This document shows, piece by piece, positions 44,783 to 53,016 of a stretch of DNA of 64,000 nucleotides. Location of the stretch: positions 1 to 64,000 of the forward strand of contig NZ_SOFM01000035.1 of the NCBI RefSeq assembly GCF_004402705.1, in the 5' to 3' direction. The notes under the pieces are model-generated. The model had not been told where the DNA came from. It did no database searches and worked only from the letters and a program-made list of their open reading frames with translations. How positions within the stretch are numbered: position 1 is the stretch's first letter; every line of letters starts with the position of its first letter. The translations under genes were made by a program, and so were the position numbers. The DNA is from Cryobacterium mannosilyticum. GTDB lineage: Bacteria; Actinomycetota; Actinomycetes; Actinomycetales; Microbacteriaceae.

Positions 44783-44793
44783 TTGCCGGGCAA
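44783..44793. promoter_or_regulatory. Palindrome TTGCCGGGCAA in the glucitol operon promoter region
   Basis: A perfect 11-bp dyad in the gap between pgi and the dehydrogenase gene, beside AT-rich promoter-like sequence (TTGTATTAATT) and about 55 bases before the first ATG. Candidate operator for the operon's PRD regulator; not established. Confidence 0.35.
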
Positions 44794-44847
44794 AACCATA
44801 GTGTGACTCCCACAGCACGTAAGAACAGAAAACACTTGGGAGATGCA

Positions 44848-45651
44848 ATGCCGAATACATGGCTCGGCCTCGAAGGAAAAGTCGTCATCGTCACCGGTGG
44901 CGCATCCGGAATCGGCCGGAACATCAGCCGCGAACTCGCCCGGGTCGGGGCGAAGGTCGCGGTCGGCGACGTCAGCGTCGAAACCGGGATCGACCCGGAG
45001 ACCGGCATCTTCAACGTGAAGTGCGACATCACCAGCGCCGCCAGCGTCAGCGGAATGGTCGACGCGGTTGTCAGCGAATTCGGTCACCTCGACGCGCTCG
45101 TGAACAACGCCGGCATCAACCTGCCGCGGATGCTCGTCGACGCCAAGCAGGAACGTCCGGATTACGAGTTGAGCGAACACGATTTCGACCTGATGTTCGG
45201 TGTGAACGTGAAGGGGGCTTTCCTCTCCGCCCAGGCGGCCACCAAAGCGCTGCTGAAGAACGGCGGCGGTACGATCGTAAACATCACCTCCGAAGCAGGC
45301 ATGGAGGGGTCAACCGGTCAGAGCTGCTATTCGGCCACCAAAAGCGCCCTGAACGGATTCACCAGGTCGTGGGCGAAGGAGCTCGGCGCGCAAAACATCA
45401 GAGTCGTGGGCGTTGCCCCCGGAATCAACGAACCAACCGGACTCACCTCTCCGCTCTACAACGATGCCCTCGCCTATACGCGCGGAATCAAGCCGGAGCA
45501 GCTGTCGACCGACTACTCCAAGGTCATCCCGCTCGGCCGCCCGGGAAAACTGAGCGACATCGCCAATCTCGTCGTCTATCTGGTCTCGGACCGAGCCTCT
45601 TACATCACCGGTACGACCGTGAATATCAGCGGAGGAAAGTCCAGAGGCTAA
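44848..45651 (+). CDS. srlD: Sorbitol-6-phosphate 2-dehydrogenase (SDR family)
   Basis: 267 residues, the usual length for the Gram-positive enzyme. Classical short-chain dehydrogenase: cofactor motif TGGASGIGRN, NNAG, and the catalytic Ser-Tyr-Lys set in NITSEAGMEGS...SCYSATKSAL. The insertion INLPRMLVDAKQ and LSEHDFDLMFGVNVKG match the sorbitol-6-phosphate dehydrogenases of glucitol operons (family knowledge). It turns imported sorbitol-6-phosphate into fructose-6-phosphate with NAD. First gene of the operon, RBS GGGAGA before the ATG at 44848; a longer frame is open but unneeded. Confidence 0.9.
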   Translation: MPNTWLGLEGKVVIVTGGASGIGRNISRELARVGAKVAVGDVSVETGIDPETGIFNVKCDITSAASVSGMVDAVVSEFGHLDALVNNAGINLPRMLVDAKQERPDYELSEHDFDLMFGVNVKGAFLSAQAATKALLKNGGGTIVNITSEAGMEGSTGQSCYSATKSALNGFTRSWAKELGAQNIRVVGVAPGINEPTGLTSPLYNDALAYTRGIKPEQLSTDYSKVIPLGRPGKLSDIANLVVYLVSDRASYITGTTVNISGGKSRG

Positions 45652-45672
45652 CCCTCTGGACGGAGAGTCAAC

Positions 45673-47610
45673 GTGGACAACCGCCGCAAGCTCAGCAGAC
45701 CAGCCCAAATCATCCGCTATTTGGAAACCCGCCTCTCGGCGTCGAATGATGCCCTCGCGCAGCACTTCGGCGTCGGGCCGAAGACCATCATGAACGAGGT
45801 GCGGGACCTCAACCGACTCCTCGCCGGAACGGCGACCATCGAATCGGACAACGGCCGCTACCGGATGTTCATCGTTGAGCAGGACGCCTTTGAGACGGTG
45901 CGCGAGACGATCTGCGAACAGATTGATTCGTTCAACCTCCCAGCCAATCGCTACGGCTACCTCTTTCGACGGCTGCTCGGCCAGACCGGCCCGATCCTGA
46001 TCGACGATCTGGTCGAAGAAATGAACATCGGCCGGAGCACGGTCGTCGCCGACCTGGCCAAGCTCAAGGAGAACCTGTCGCAGTACGGGCTGCGCATCAC
46101 GGGCATCCCGAACGTCGGCATCGAACTCACCGGCGACGAGTTGCAACGTCGGCTCTTCGTGCTCGAGAACATGTTCGACGCCGTCTACTCCGACTATCCG
46201 CTCGATGACGACTTCATCGACACCATCGAAGACGCCGCCGCCGAGTACCACCTCGACACCGCTACGACGGAATCTCTCAAGCGCTGGTTCACCGTCATGA
46301 TCGATCGCGTTCTGACCGAACACGCCCTCACCGGCATGCCGGGCAAGTACTCAAGCATCAAAACCACCACCGCCTTCCGACTGGCCGATCAGGTCGTGAA
46401 CGCGATCGGGCGCCGCATCCAAATCGCCATCCCGTCGGAGGAGTCGGTCTTCCTCGCCCTGCCGATCGCCGGCATGCGCACCCCCTCCGACGAGCGCGGC
46501 CGCGCCCACTTCCCGTCCGGGGCAGAAAACGGCGACCTCGTGCAGAAGATCCTCGATCAGATCAATGCGGAGATGGATATGCACATTCCCGCGGATGCTC
46601 TCCTCAAGGAATTCGTCTTCCACCTCGCTTTCATGCAGAACCGGATGAGGTACAACATTCACCTCAAGGACCTGTCACTGCGCGACATCGAAATCGAATA
46701 CCCGGTGGCTTTTCGCATGGCAAAGGTTGCCAAACGGGTCATCGAACAGGAAACCCGGCTCACCGTCATCGAAGACGAACTCGGCTTCATCGCCTCCTAT
46801 TTCCAGGTCTACCTCGAGGACCAGCACGCCCAGAGTGAACCGCGCTACCGGGTGGCGATCGTCAGCACCTCCGGCCTCGTGTCGGCCCGGCTGATCCAGA
46901 CCCAGCTGCAGAAGGTGATGTCGGACAAGACCGAGTACCGGATCCTGGCCCTCGACGAGGCTGACACGGCCACTCTCGACCGCTTCGATCTCGTCGTCAC
47001 GACTGCCTGGTCGGAGCTTGTGACCTCAACCAGCATCATCGAACTGAGCGAGTTCTTCGACAACCGCGAAATCCTGCGCCAGCTCAACCAGCTCCGCTAC
47101 GACAAACAGGTCGACATCCGGATCATCGGCGGCGCCAACAGTCTCCTCGTCTCGATCCTCGACCGCACCCGCTTCTTCTGCCTCTCGCCGGAAAAGTCCT
47201 ACCTCGAGAACACCACCGTGATGGTAGACCGACTCCTCTCCCAGGGCGCCGTTGACCGCGGCTTCCAGGAACGCCTGCTTGCCAGGGAGGCTCAGTCGAC
47301 GATGCTGCTCGACGAGTTCGTCGCCTTCCCGCACCTCGCGAATGCCCTGGGCAGCCAGGTGGTCTTCGCGATGGGGGTCATCCCCCGCGCCGCAGACGAG
47401 CAGGGTGTCCGGGTCATCTTCCTGATGGGGCTGCCCGACAAGACGGACTACGACGACACGATGCTGGTCAAGATCTACGACGAAATCATTCGGCTCGCCG
47501 GCAACCGGGCGGAGCTCGAACAGATCTCCCGGCTCACCAGCTACGAGCAATTCTTCTTCCACATGGCGAAAACGCCGAACCTGATCCACAACCCTGAGGA
47601 ACTGAGATGA
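45673..47610 (+). CDS. PRD-containing transcriptional regulator of the glucitol operon
   Basis: 645 residues. Domains in order: N-terminal helix-turn-helix (about 15-50, DALAQHFGVGPKTIMNEVRDL), second HTH (about 106-160, LIDDLVEEMNIGRSTVVADLAKL), two PTS-regulation domains (about 170-285 and 290-385), an EIIB-Gat-like domain (about 390-480), and an EIIA-like domain (about 510-640) with the His in AFPHLANALG near residue 554. The EIIB-like part lacks the Cys (IVSTSGLVSA), so it may be a sensor rather than a phosphocarrier. PTS-controlled activators of sorbitol operons in Firmicutes have this order (family knowledge). GTG start with GGAGA. Confidence 0.88.
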   Translation: MDNRRKLSRPAQIIRYLETRLSASNDALAQHFGVGPKTIMNEVRDLNRLLAGTATIESDNGRYRMFIVEQDAFETVRETICEQIDSFNLPANRYGYLFRRLLGQTGPILIDDLVEEMNIGRSTVVADLAKLKENLSQYGLRITGIPNVGIELTGDELQRRLFVLENMFDAVYSDYPLDDDFIDTIEDAAAEYHLDTATTESLKRWFTVMIDRVLTEHALTGMPGKYSSIKTTTAFRLADQVVNAIGRRIQIAIPSEESVFLALPIAGMRTPSDERGRAHFPSGAENGDLVQKILDQINAEMDMHIPADALLKEFVFHLAFMQNRMRYNIHLKDLSLRDIEIEYPVAFRMAKVAKRVIEQETRLTVIEDELGFIASYFQVYLEDQHAQSEPRYRVAIVSTSGLVSARLIQTQLQKVMSDKTEYRILALDEADTATLDRFDLVVTTAWSELVTSTSIIELSEFFDNREILRQLNQLRYDKQVDIRIIGGANSLLVSILDRTRFFCLSPEKSYLENTTVMVDRLLSQGAVDRGFQERLLAREAQSTMLLDEFVAFPHLANALGSQVVFAMGVIPRAADEQGVRVIFLMGLPDKTDYDDTMLVKIYDEIIRLAGNRAELEQISRLTSYEQFFFHMAKTPNLIHNPEELR

Positions 47611-48059
47611 ACTTCTGGCCGATCCTGGTGGCCCTCGGCGTCGCCTACGTCATGCAGATGGGTTTCGCGGTGCTGCAGATGAAGAGCTTCACCGCCGCCT
47701 ACGGCGATCTCCGCCGGAAGGGCAAGGTCGCCATTGGAATTAAGAAGGGCGCCTTCTCCTCCGGGGCCATCGTCATGCACTGCGTCGACGATGTCGGCGA
47801 CATACTCGACAGCCGGAAGATCTCCGGCGTCACCGTCTTCTCGAAGTTCCGGGTTCTTCCCGGCTTCGTGGGCAAGAACATTCGGTCCATTTCTGCGGAT
47901 GACTGTCGGCGACTGCCGAAGAGCGTCCGCAAGGCGACCGACAACGCACGTGAGAACTACATCACGATCATGGCAGGAGGGACGGTCGCGGAGCCGGAAA
48001 GCCCACTGGGCACACTGACCACGAGGCTCAAGTCCCTCTTCACGAAAAGAAAGGAGTGA
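47607..48059 (+). CDS. gutM: Glucitol operon activator protein GutM-like
   Basis: 150 residues. Short N-terminal membrane segment (about 4-24), then the GutM core with LRRKGKVAIGIKKGAFSSGAIV and a C-terminal basic tail. GutM stimulates expression of glucitol operons (family knowledge; mechanism not settled). ATGA overlap with the PRD regulator gene; EIIC follows after three bases. Confidence 0.85.
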   Translation: MNFWPILVALGVAYVMQMGFAVLQMKSFTAAYGDLRRKGKVAIGIKKGAFSSGAIVMHCVDDVGDILDSRKISGVTVFSKFRVLPGFVGKNIRSISADDCRRLPKSVRKATDNARENYITIMAGGTVAEPESPLGTLTTRLKSLFTKRKE

Positions 48060-48062
48060 GCT

Positions 48063-48644
48063 GTGGATATTCTTGGCATTCTCGTGCAAGGCGCACAGCT
48101 TTTCATCGGCCTGTTCCAAACCGGCGCGGCCACCTTCATCGGCTGGATGCAAACCATCGTTCCGGTGGTCCTGTTGTTGCTCATCGCAATGAACTCGCTT
48201 ATCCGACTTGTCGGAGAAGAGCGCATCAACAGGTTCGCCAGCAAGGCCGGCGGAAATCCCCTCATGCGCTACATGGTGCTCCCGTTCGTCGGGTCGTTCC
48301 TGCTGGCGAACCCCATGGTGCACTCACTCGGGCGGTTCATGCCCGAGCGTTACAAGCCCAGCTATTTCGCCAGTGCGGCGTTCTTCTGCCACACCAGCAA
48401 CGGCATCTTCCCGCACATCAATCCCGGTGAACTGTTCATCTGGCTGGGTGTCGCCGCCGGCGTGCAGAAACTCGGCCTGGATGCCGGCCCACTCGCCATT
48501 CGTTATCTCCTGGTCGGTCTCGTCCTCAACTTCCTCAGCGGTTGGGTGACCGACCTCACGACGAAGATCGTGTCGAAGCAGCAGGGCGTTGTCCTGAGCA
48601 AGACCGTCCGCATGCAAGAAGATGCCGCAATGGCTCGGGCCTAA
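48063..48644 (+). CDS. srlA: PTS glucitol/sorbitol transporter subunit IIC (part A)
   Basis: 193 residues, all membrane. Typical segments of the EIIC2 half: QTGAATFIGWMQTIVPVVLLLL, RLVGEERINRFA and FFCHTSNGIFPHINPGELFIWLG. GTG start at 48063 with GGAG upstream. With the next gene (IIBC) it forms the glucitol channel. Confidence 0.92.
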   Translation: MDILGILVQGAQLFIGLFQTGAATFIGWMQTIVPVVLLLLIAMNSLIRLVGEERINRFASKAGGNPLMRYMVLPFVGSFLLANPMVHSLGRFMPERYKPSYFASAAFFCHTSNGIFPHINPGELFIWLGVAAGVQKLGLDAGPLAIRYLLVGLVLNFLSGWVTDLTTKIVSKQQGVVLSKTVRMQEDAAMARA

Positions 48645-48655
48645 GGAAAATGATC

Positions 48656-49699
48656 ATGGTCGAATATCACGCAGTGGTGATCAACAAGGGAAGCGGCGGT
48701 TTCGGCGGCCCTCTCACGCTCACCCCGACAGCAGTCAAGAACAAACTCGTTTACATTACCGGTGGCGGCGCCAAGCCCGACATCGTGGACAAGATCGTCG
48801 AGCTCACCGGAGCCGAAGCGGTCAACGGCTTCAAGACCTCTGTGCCCGACGAGGAGACCTTCGCCGTCATCATCGATTGCGGAGGAACCCTGCGCTGCGG
48901 GATCTACCCGAAGAAGCGCATCCCGACGATCAACATCATGCCCACTGGCCGATCCGGACCGCTCATGCAGTACATCAAGGAAGACATCTACGTCTCCGCG
49001 GTGGGCGTCGCCCAGGTGGCGAGCCTCAGCGCGGTTACCGTCGGTGCCGGTGGATCCGGTTCGGGTGGATCCGGTTCAGATGAGGCAGGGGCGAGCGACG
49101 GACCCTCGGAACGCAGTTTCACCTACTCGACCGATAAGAAGATCTCCGAGACGCTCGCGCAGCGGCCGAACCAATCGTTCGTCCAGAAGATCGGGCTGGG
49201 TGCCGGCAAGGTCGTCAACACCTTCTATCAGGCCGCCCGCGATGCCGTGCAGACGATGATCAACACGATCATTCCGTTCATGGCGTTCGTCGCGATGCTG
49301 ATTGGGATCATTCAGGGGTCCGGATTCGGCAACTGGTTCTCCGGATTCCTCGCCCCACTGGCAGGGTCTGGTCTCGGGTTGATCCTCCTCGGCTTCATCT
49401 GCTCGCTCCCGTTCCTCTCGCCCCTTCTCGGGCCGGGTGGAGTCATCGGACAGGTCATCGGCACGCTCATCGGCGTCGAGATCGGCAAGGGCAACATCTC
49501 CCCGAGCCTCGCCTTGCCAGCACTGTTCGCCATCAACACTCAGAACGCCTGCGACTTCATCCCCGTTGGCCTCGGCCTTGCCGAGGCCGAGCCCGAAACG
49601 GTGGAAGTCGGCGTTCCGTCGGTTCTCTACTCCCGGTTCATCACCGGTGCCCCGCGCGTCGCGCTGGCCTGGTTGGCGAGCATCGGTCTCTACGTCTAG
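48656..49699 (+). CDS. srlE: PTS glucitol/sorbitol transporter subunit IIBC
   Basis: 347 residues from the ATG at 48656 (AAGGA 8 bases upstream; another ATG is 6 bases earlier). N-terminal EIIB part (about 1-125) has KLVYITGGGAKPDIVDKIVEL and DCGGTLRCGIYPKKRIPTINI; Cys75 in DCGG is the candidate phosphorylated residue. Then a Gly/Ser linker (about 120-145, GSGSGGSGSDEAG) and a C-terminal EIIC half with several TMs. A hairpin follows before the IIA gene. Confidence 0.92.
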   Translation: MVEYHAVVINKGSGGFGGPLTLTPTAVKNKLVYITGGGAKPDIVDKIVELTGAEAVNGFKTSVPDEETFAVIIDCGGTLRCGIYPKKRIPTINIMPTGRSGPLMQYIKEDIYVSAVGVAQVASLSAVTVGAGGSGSGGSGSDEAGASDGPSERSFTYSTDKKISETLAQRPNQSFVQKIGLGAGKVVNTFYQAARDAVQTMINTIIPFMAFVAMLIGIIQGSGFGNWFSGFLAPLAGSGLGLILLGFICSLPFLSPLLGPGGVIGQVIGTLIGVEIGKGNISPSLALPALFAINTQNACDFIPVGLGLAEAEPETVEVGVPSVLYSRFITGAPRVALAWLASIGLYV

Positions 49700-49708
49700 A
49701 AACACCCC

Positions 49709-49740
49709 GGTGAGGCCCGATCGGATGCGCGGGCCTCACC
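49709..49740 (+). promoter_or_regulatory. Intra-operon hairpin between IIBC and IIA genes
   Basis: An 11-bp perfect stem (GGTGAGGCCCG at 49709-49719 with its complement at 49730-49740) and a 10-base loop, 9 bases after the srlE stop and 42 bases before srlB. It could attenuate transcription or protect the upstream mRNA end. Confidence 0.6.
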
Positions 49741-49782
49741 ACTCATCCTCGGCACGTCCCGCTCAACTGAAAGAAGCACCTC

Positions 49783-50148
49783 ATGCCCGTCATTTACCGC
49801 ACTGAAGTCGGCGACATCGGCGACCAGGTCGATTCGTTCCTCGATGAGGGCATGTTCATCCTTTTCGGACAAGGCGCCCCCGACACACTCAAGGACTACT
49901 GCTACATCGTCGACATCAACGCCTCGACGGCGGCGATCGAGCCGGGCCAGCAGCTGAACCTCGACGAGCAGCTGTTCACGATCACGGCGGTCGGTGACGT
50001 CGCCCGAAAGAATCTTGACGGCCTCGGTCACATCACCGTCGTCTTCAACGGGGCCACTGAGGCGCACATGCACGGGTCTGTCTACGTCGAAGCCGGCACC
50101 CCACCGAAACTGCGCGTCGGCAGCGTCATCACGATTCAGACCCCGTGA
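49783..50148 (+). CDS. srlB: PTS glucitol/sorbitol transporter subunit IIA
   Basis: 121 residues. The glucitol IIA fold is seen in GEFxG-type regions: FLDEGMFILFGQGAPDTLKDYCYIVD and GLGHITVVFNGATEAHMHGSVYV. The IIA phosphorylated His is likely in GHIT or AHMHG. It passes phosphate from HPr to IIB. Its stop overlaps the HPr-paralogue ATG (GTGATC at 50145-50148). Confidence 0.9.
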   Translation: MPVIYRTEVGDIGDQVDSFLDEGMFILFGQGAPDTLKDYCYIVDINASTAAIEPGQQLNLDEQLFTITAVGDVARKNLDGLGHITVVFNGATEAHMHGSVYVEAGTPPKLRVGSVITIQTP

Positions 50149-50408
50149 TCACCGAACGGGTGACCGTGCGGATCAAGCAGGGCATCCACGCCGAAATCGC
50201 CCATCTTCTGCATCAGGAAGCGGGCCGCTTCAGCAGCAGCGTGTTCATCCAGCACGGCGAAGAAACCGCGAGCCTGCGCAGCATCGTCGCGGTCCTCTCC
50301 CTCGGAGTCGAGGACGGGACAGAGATCGACGTGCTCGCCGACGGCACGGACGAGGCCGCCGCGCTGGCCGCAGCTGTCGCGATCCTTGAACAAACGGCAC
50401 ACGCATGA
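50145..50408 (+). CDS. HPr-like protein with altered active-site neighbours
   Basis: 87 residues with an HPr fold. His15 and Ser46, the two HPr phosphorylation positions, are exactly in register (GIHAEIA and LRSIVAVLSLG). But Arg17 and Pro18, which are near-invariant in HPr (GLHARPA), are replaced by Glu17 and Ile18. It is translationally coupled to the IIA gene by a four-base overlap. A canonical HPr gene follows, so this one is probably a dedicated or regulatory phosphocarrier. Altered enzyme I or kinase interaction is an inference. Confidence 0.75.
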   Translation: MITERVTVRIKQGIHAEIAHLLHQEAGRFSSSVFIQHGEETASLRSIVAVLSLGVEDGTEIDVLADGTDEAAALAAAVAILEQTAHA

Positions 50409-50502
50409 TCGTCTGAGGGCACCCGTTTTCAGCCAGCAACCTCGACCCATCCATAGTCACCCCGCCGAGCCTTTCCTCGTCGATCATTCATCAGGAGAAA
50501 TC

Positions 50503-50781
50503 ATGTCCGAACGCACCGCCACCATTGCGAGCAGCGTTGGCCTGCACGCCCGCCCCGCCTCGATTTTCGCCGCGGCCGTCAGCGCGCTACCGATGGAGGT
50601 CACGATCGGCCGCGCTAACGAATCGGCCGAGGACGCGATGGATGCCTCAAGCATCCTGGGCCTGATGAGTCTCGGCGCCGCCAACGGCGACGCCGTCGTG
50701 CTCCGCGCTGAAGGTGATGGCGCCGACGAAGCCCTCGAGGCCCTCGCCAAAATCCTCGAAACTGACCTCGACGCCGTTTAG
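50503..50781 (+). CDS. ptsH: Phosphocarrier protein HPr
   Basis: 92 residues with the normal GLHARPASIF active site (His15, Arg17, Pro18) and a regulatory Ser in ASSILGLMSLG. RBS AGGAGAA, 94-base gap from the HPr-like gene, so it may also have its own promoter. It moves phosphate from enzyme I (not in the window) to the glucitol IIA. Codons are ordinary for the window. Confidence 0.92.
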   Translation: MSERTATIASSVGLHARPASIFAAAVSALPMEVTIGRANESAEDAMDASSILGLMSLGAANGDAVVLRAEGDGADEALEALAKILETDLDAV

Positions 50782-50787
50782 GAGCCT

Positions 50788-51135
50788 TTGTTCAAGTTGC
50801 TCGCCGAACTGATGCTCTACTTGGGCGGTGTGCGATCCTTCAGCGGTCCCGGCGAACCTGTCAAGCCGCCGCGTGCTTGGTGGAGGATGACATCTCGGCC
50901 GCGAGCCGGCTTCGTCGTCGGATCGCTACTCGTCCTCAGTTTTGTCAACGATGTCTTCTTCGCGGTGTCTGGGTCTGGCAACTTCACGTTTAGCTACGCC
51001 CTGGGCGCAGTAATCGATGGTTCGTCGGCGTTCATGTTTCTTCTGCCGTCGATCCGACTGGGAAGATTCCCGCCGAAAACGGTACCTGACCCTGTCGAGG
51101 CACCGCGATGGAAGCCAATCAAACTTTGGCTCTAG
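50788..51135 (+). CDS. Hypothetical membrane protein
   Basis: 115 residues if started at TTG 50788 (GGAG just upstream but only three bases away); ATG codons at 50812 and 50887 are alternatives. About two hydrophobic segments (FVVGSLLVLSFVNDVFFAVSG, YALGAVIDGSSAFMFLLP) and a basic Pro-rich C-terminus. No family recognised. It starts 6 bases after the ptsH stop. Confidence 0.45.
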   Translation: MFKLLAELMLYLGGVRSFSGPGEPVKPPRAWWRMTSRPRAGFVVGSLLVLSFVNDVFFAVSGSGNFTFSYALGAVIDGSSAFMFLLPSIRLGRFPPKTVPDPVEAPRWKPIKLWL

Positions 51136-51560
51136 GGTTCCTTTTTGACACAGCATCAATACTCGGTGCCATCCGGCGAAGTGACCGCGGATCTGTCGCG
51201 TTTGACGTCCGGCTAACGGACGCTTCGCGATTTGCGCATCTGCCATAGACCAAGCAATTGCGTTCAAGTCCCGCGCGACGATGCCGGGAGATCATCCTCC
51301 CGCTCTTCCATTGACAGCGATGCCAAATGGAAGGTTGAATGACGGCAGGGCACACGCTCGTCTGATGCAACGGAAGTCCCGATTAGAAGGGAGAAAATCG
51401 GCATGCATAGCGCGGCCGCAGTCGTCCTCACTTTCGAGGTACGCCGATCTCCATGGGGGCAGCTATCGTCCTCGGGCTCGCCGGGGTGACGCAGGTGATC
51501 TTCGGGTTCATGGAGAGGCACCGCGGTGCGCCCCCTCTGTAATGTCGTGGGCCCCAGCTC
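51136..51560. other. Stretch without a convincing gene
   Basis: About 425 bases between two hypothetical membrane genes. A 46-codon frame (51108-51248, overlapping the end of the first) and a 29-codon frame at 51452-51541 (starting MGAAIVLGLAGV, resembling one transmembrane helix of a degenerate transporter) are open, but neither has a good ribosome binding site or known family. Best read as decayed accessory DNA. Confidence 0.4.
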
Positions 51561-51986
51561 ATGAGCCCCCGCGTCACAGGCATCCTCGCGATGGTCGCCG
51601 GTATCGCCATAGCGATCCTCGGCGGCACTCTGTTTCAGTACGGATGGGCAGGAATCCTAGGCGCTATCCTCATCGTCGGCGCCTCGATCCTCTTCGCGAT
51701 CGGTGCCACGTGGATGTTGAGGAAATCCTGGGCGGATAAGACATGGCCCCCGAGCCGGCCGATGGATCCTGCGAAGGCACGCCGGATAATGCGACGATCG
51801 GCCGTGCTCCGGTTTTGCGTCGCGCCCCTTCTCATCGGCTGGGCCGTTGCTGCGATGGTGCTCGAGCCATCGATCTGGCCGGGCGCACTTGTCCTGACTG
51901 TCGGTATCTGGGAACTGTTCTACGGGGCGTTGTTGCTTCTCTGGGCAATCGAGCACCCGCCAAAGGAAAATTTCTGGACACCGTAG
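51561..51986 (+). CDS. Four-span membrane protein, unknown function
   Basis: 141 residues. Two hydrophobic hairpins: about 5-25 plus 29-52, and 84-103 plus 109-131. Between them is a charged segment (KSWADKTWPPSRPMDPAKARRIMRR). The ATG at 51561 has only a weak Shine-Dalgarno. No family recognised. Confidence 0.5.
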   Translation: MSPRVTGILAMVAGIAIAILGGTLFQYGWAGILGAILIVGASILFAIGATWMLRKSWADKTWPPSRPMDPAKARRIMRRSAVLRFCVAPLLIGWAVAAMVLEPSIWPGALVLTVGIWELFYGALLLLWAIEHPPKENFWTP

Positions 51987-52159
51987 CGGCGCCGACGACT
52001 GGCAGTTCCTCCACGATGAGGCTTTTCTGTTCACCGCTTTCGGCGAGACCACGGTCTTTACCACTTCACACGGGACCGAAGCAGGAAACGCTAAGACAAG
52101 AGCCGCCCGCACACCGTTCGCGTTGCAGGACGGCCAGTCCTGCAACGCGATCTCGGCTG

Positions 52160-52552
52160 CTAGCCATTGCCTCGGTGTTGGCGCTGGATGGTTCGATAGA
52201 TAGTGGAGCGGGCGACATTGAACAGCTCAGCAAGCTCGGCCGTTGTGTGAGTACCAGCGTTGTAGACCTCCATCAGATGCTTCTGTTGCGCCGGGGAGAG
52301 CTTCGGTGGTTTGCCGCGCAATCGGCCCTTTGCTTTCGCCACCTGCATGCCCTCTTTCGTTCGAGCGCGGATGAGATCTGACTCGAATTCCGCGACCATG
52401 GCGAGGACGTTGAAGAGGAGCCGGCCGACTGGGTCATTCGGGTCGTGCACGGAGCCGCCGATGCTGAGCTTCACGCCCTTGGTGGTTAGCTCATCGACGA
52501 TGTCTTTCGCATCCCGCAGCGACCTGGCCAGACGATCGAGTTTGGCCACCAC
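52160..52552 (-). pseudogene. Serine recombinase (resolvase/invertase) lacking its N-terminus
   Basis: 130 codons from the GTG at 52552. The first part, AKLDRLARSLRDAKDIVDEL, lies in the middle of the resolvase domain; EFESDLIRARTKEGMQ follows. The C-terminus is an HTH_7-type Hin/resolvase DNA-binding domain, KLSPAQQKHLMEVYNAGTHTTAELAELFNVARSTIYRTI. A few upstream codons (FIQRIFHGARPSR) remain open to a stop at 52595, but the catalytic-serine region (about 60 residues) is missing. A truncated mobile-element remnant. Confidence 0.8.
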
Positions 52553-52654
52553 GCGCGACGGGCGGGCACCGTGGAATATGCGTTGAATGAACGTTTAGTG
52601 CATCAAGTCTTGTCCATTCGGTGAGGACAAGAAACCCTGATCAAACCACGTTCG

Positions 52655-52684
52655 TGGTGCCCCGGTTGGAATCGAACCAACGAC
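52655..52684 (-). other. tRNA-3'-end-like fragment, candidate attachment-site remnant
   Basis: On the minus strand it has a complete T arm (GTTGG, loop TTCGATT, CCAAC) followed by CGGGGCACCA, like the last about 25 bases of a tRNA ending in CCA, but the rest of a tRNA cannot be folded upstream and the acceptor is one base short. Such fragments are left by integrases that use tRNA 3' ends. Confidence 0.4.
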
Positions 52685-52782
52685 AAGCGGATACCGAGCC
52701 GCGCCGAAGGCAAACCTGCGGGGGTTTATGACGAGTTTGTGACGACTTGAGTGTCGCCGTGAGTATGAGGGGAAACACTGGG

Positions 52783-52809
52783 CCTCGTAGTTGTCAGGTA
52801 ACTACGGGG
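52783..52809 (-). terminator. Candidate terminator after tRNA-Lys
   Basis: CCTCGTAGTT and AACTACGGGG pair across a 7-base loop, 16-19 bases after the tRNA 3' end on the minus strand, followed by CCCAGTGTTTCCCC. Confidence 0.6.
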
Positions 52810-52824
52810 CTCAGGCCCTGTGAC

Positions 52825-52900
<76 letters not shown>

Positions 52901-53003
52901 GTATTTCCGACCCGGGCTGACCCGAACCGACTCTAGAGACTAACATCCCGGACGGCTCCGATGCGAATCGAGACGCAAACCCGCGAGCCGCTCCCGCAAT
53001 TAC

Positions 53004-53009
53004 TATTCT
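53004..53009 (+). promoter_or_regulatory. Candidate -10 element (TATTCT) of hisN
   Basis: TATTCT lies seven bases before the GTG at 53017 and no Shine-Dalgarno is present, fitting a leaderless mRNA. Confidence 0.4.
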
Positions 53010-53016
53010 TGGACGT

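Larger units (their letters stand above)
52553..52824. other. Gap with mobile-element scar
   Basis: Holds the 5' break of the resolvase remnant, a perfect ACCACG/CGTGGT dyad at 52645-52658, a tRNA-3'-end-like fragment at 52655-52684 and the hairpin after tRNA-Lys. No gene seen. Confidence 0.4.

Noticed and set aside
51108..51248. 46-codon frame after the hypothetical membrane gene
   Set aside because: No ribosome binding site and no family resemblance.
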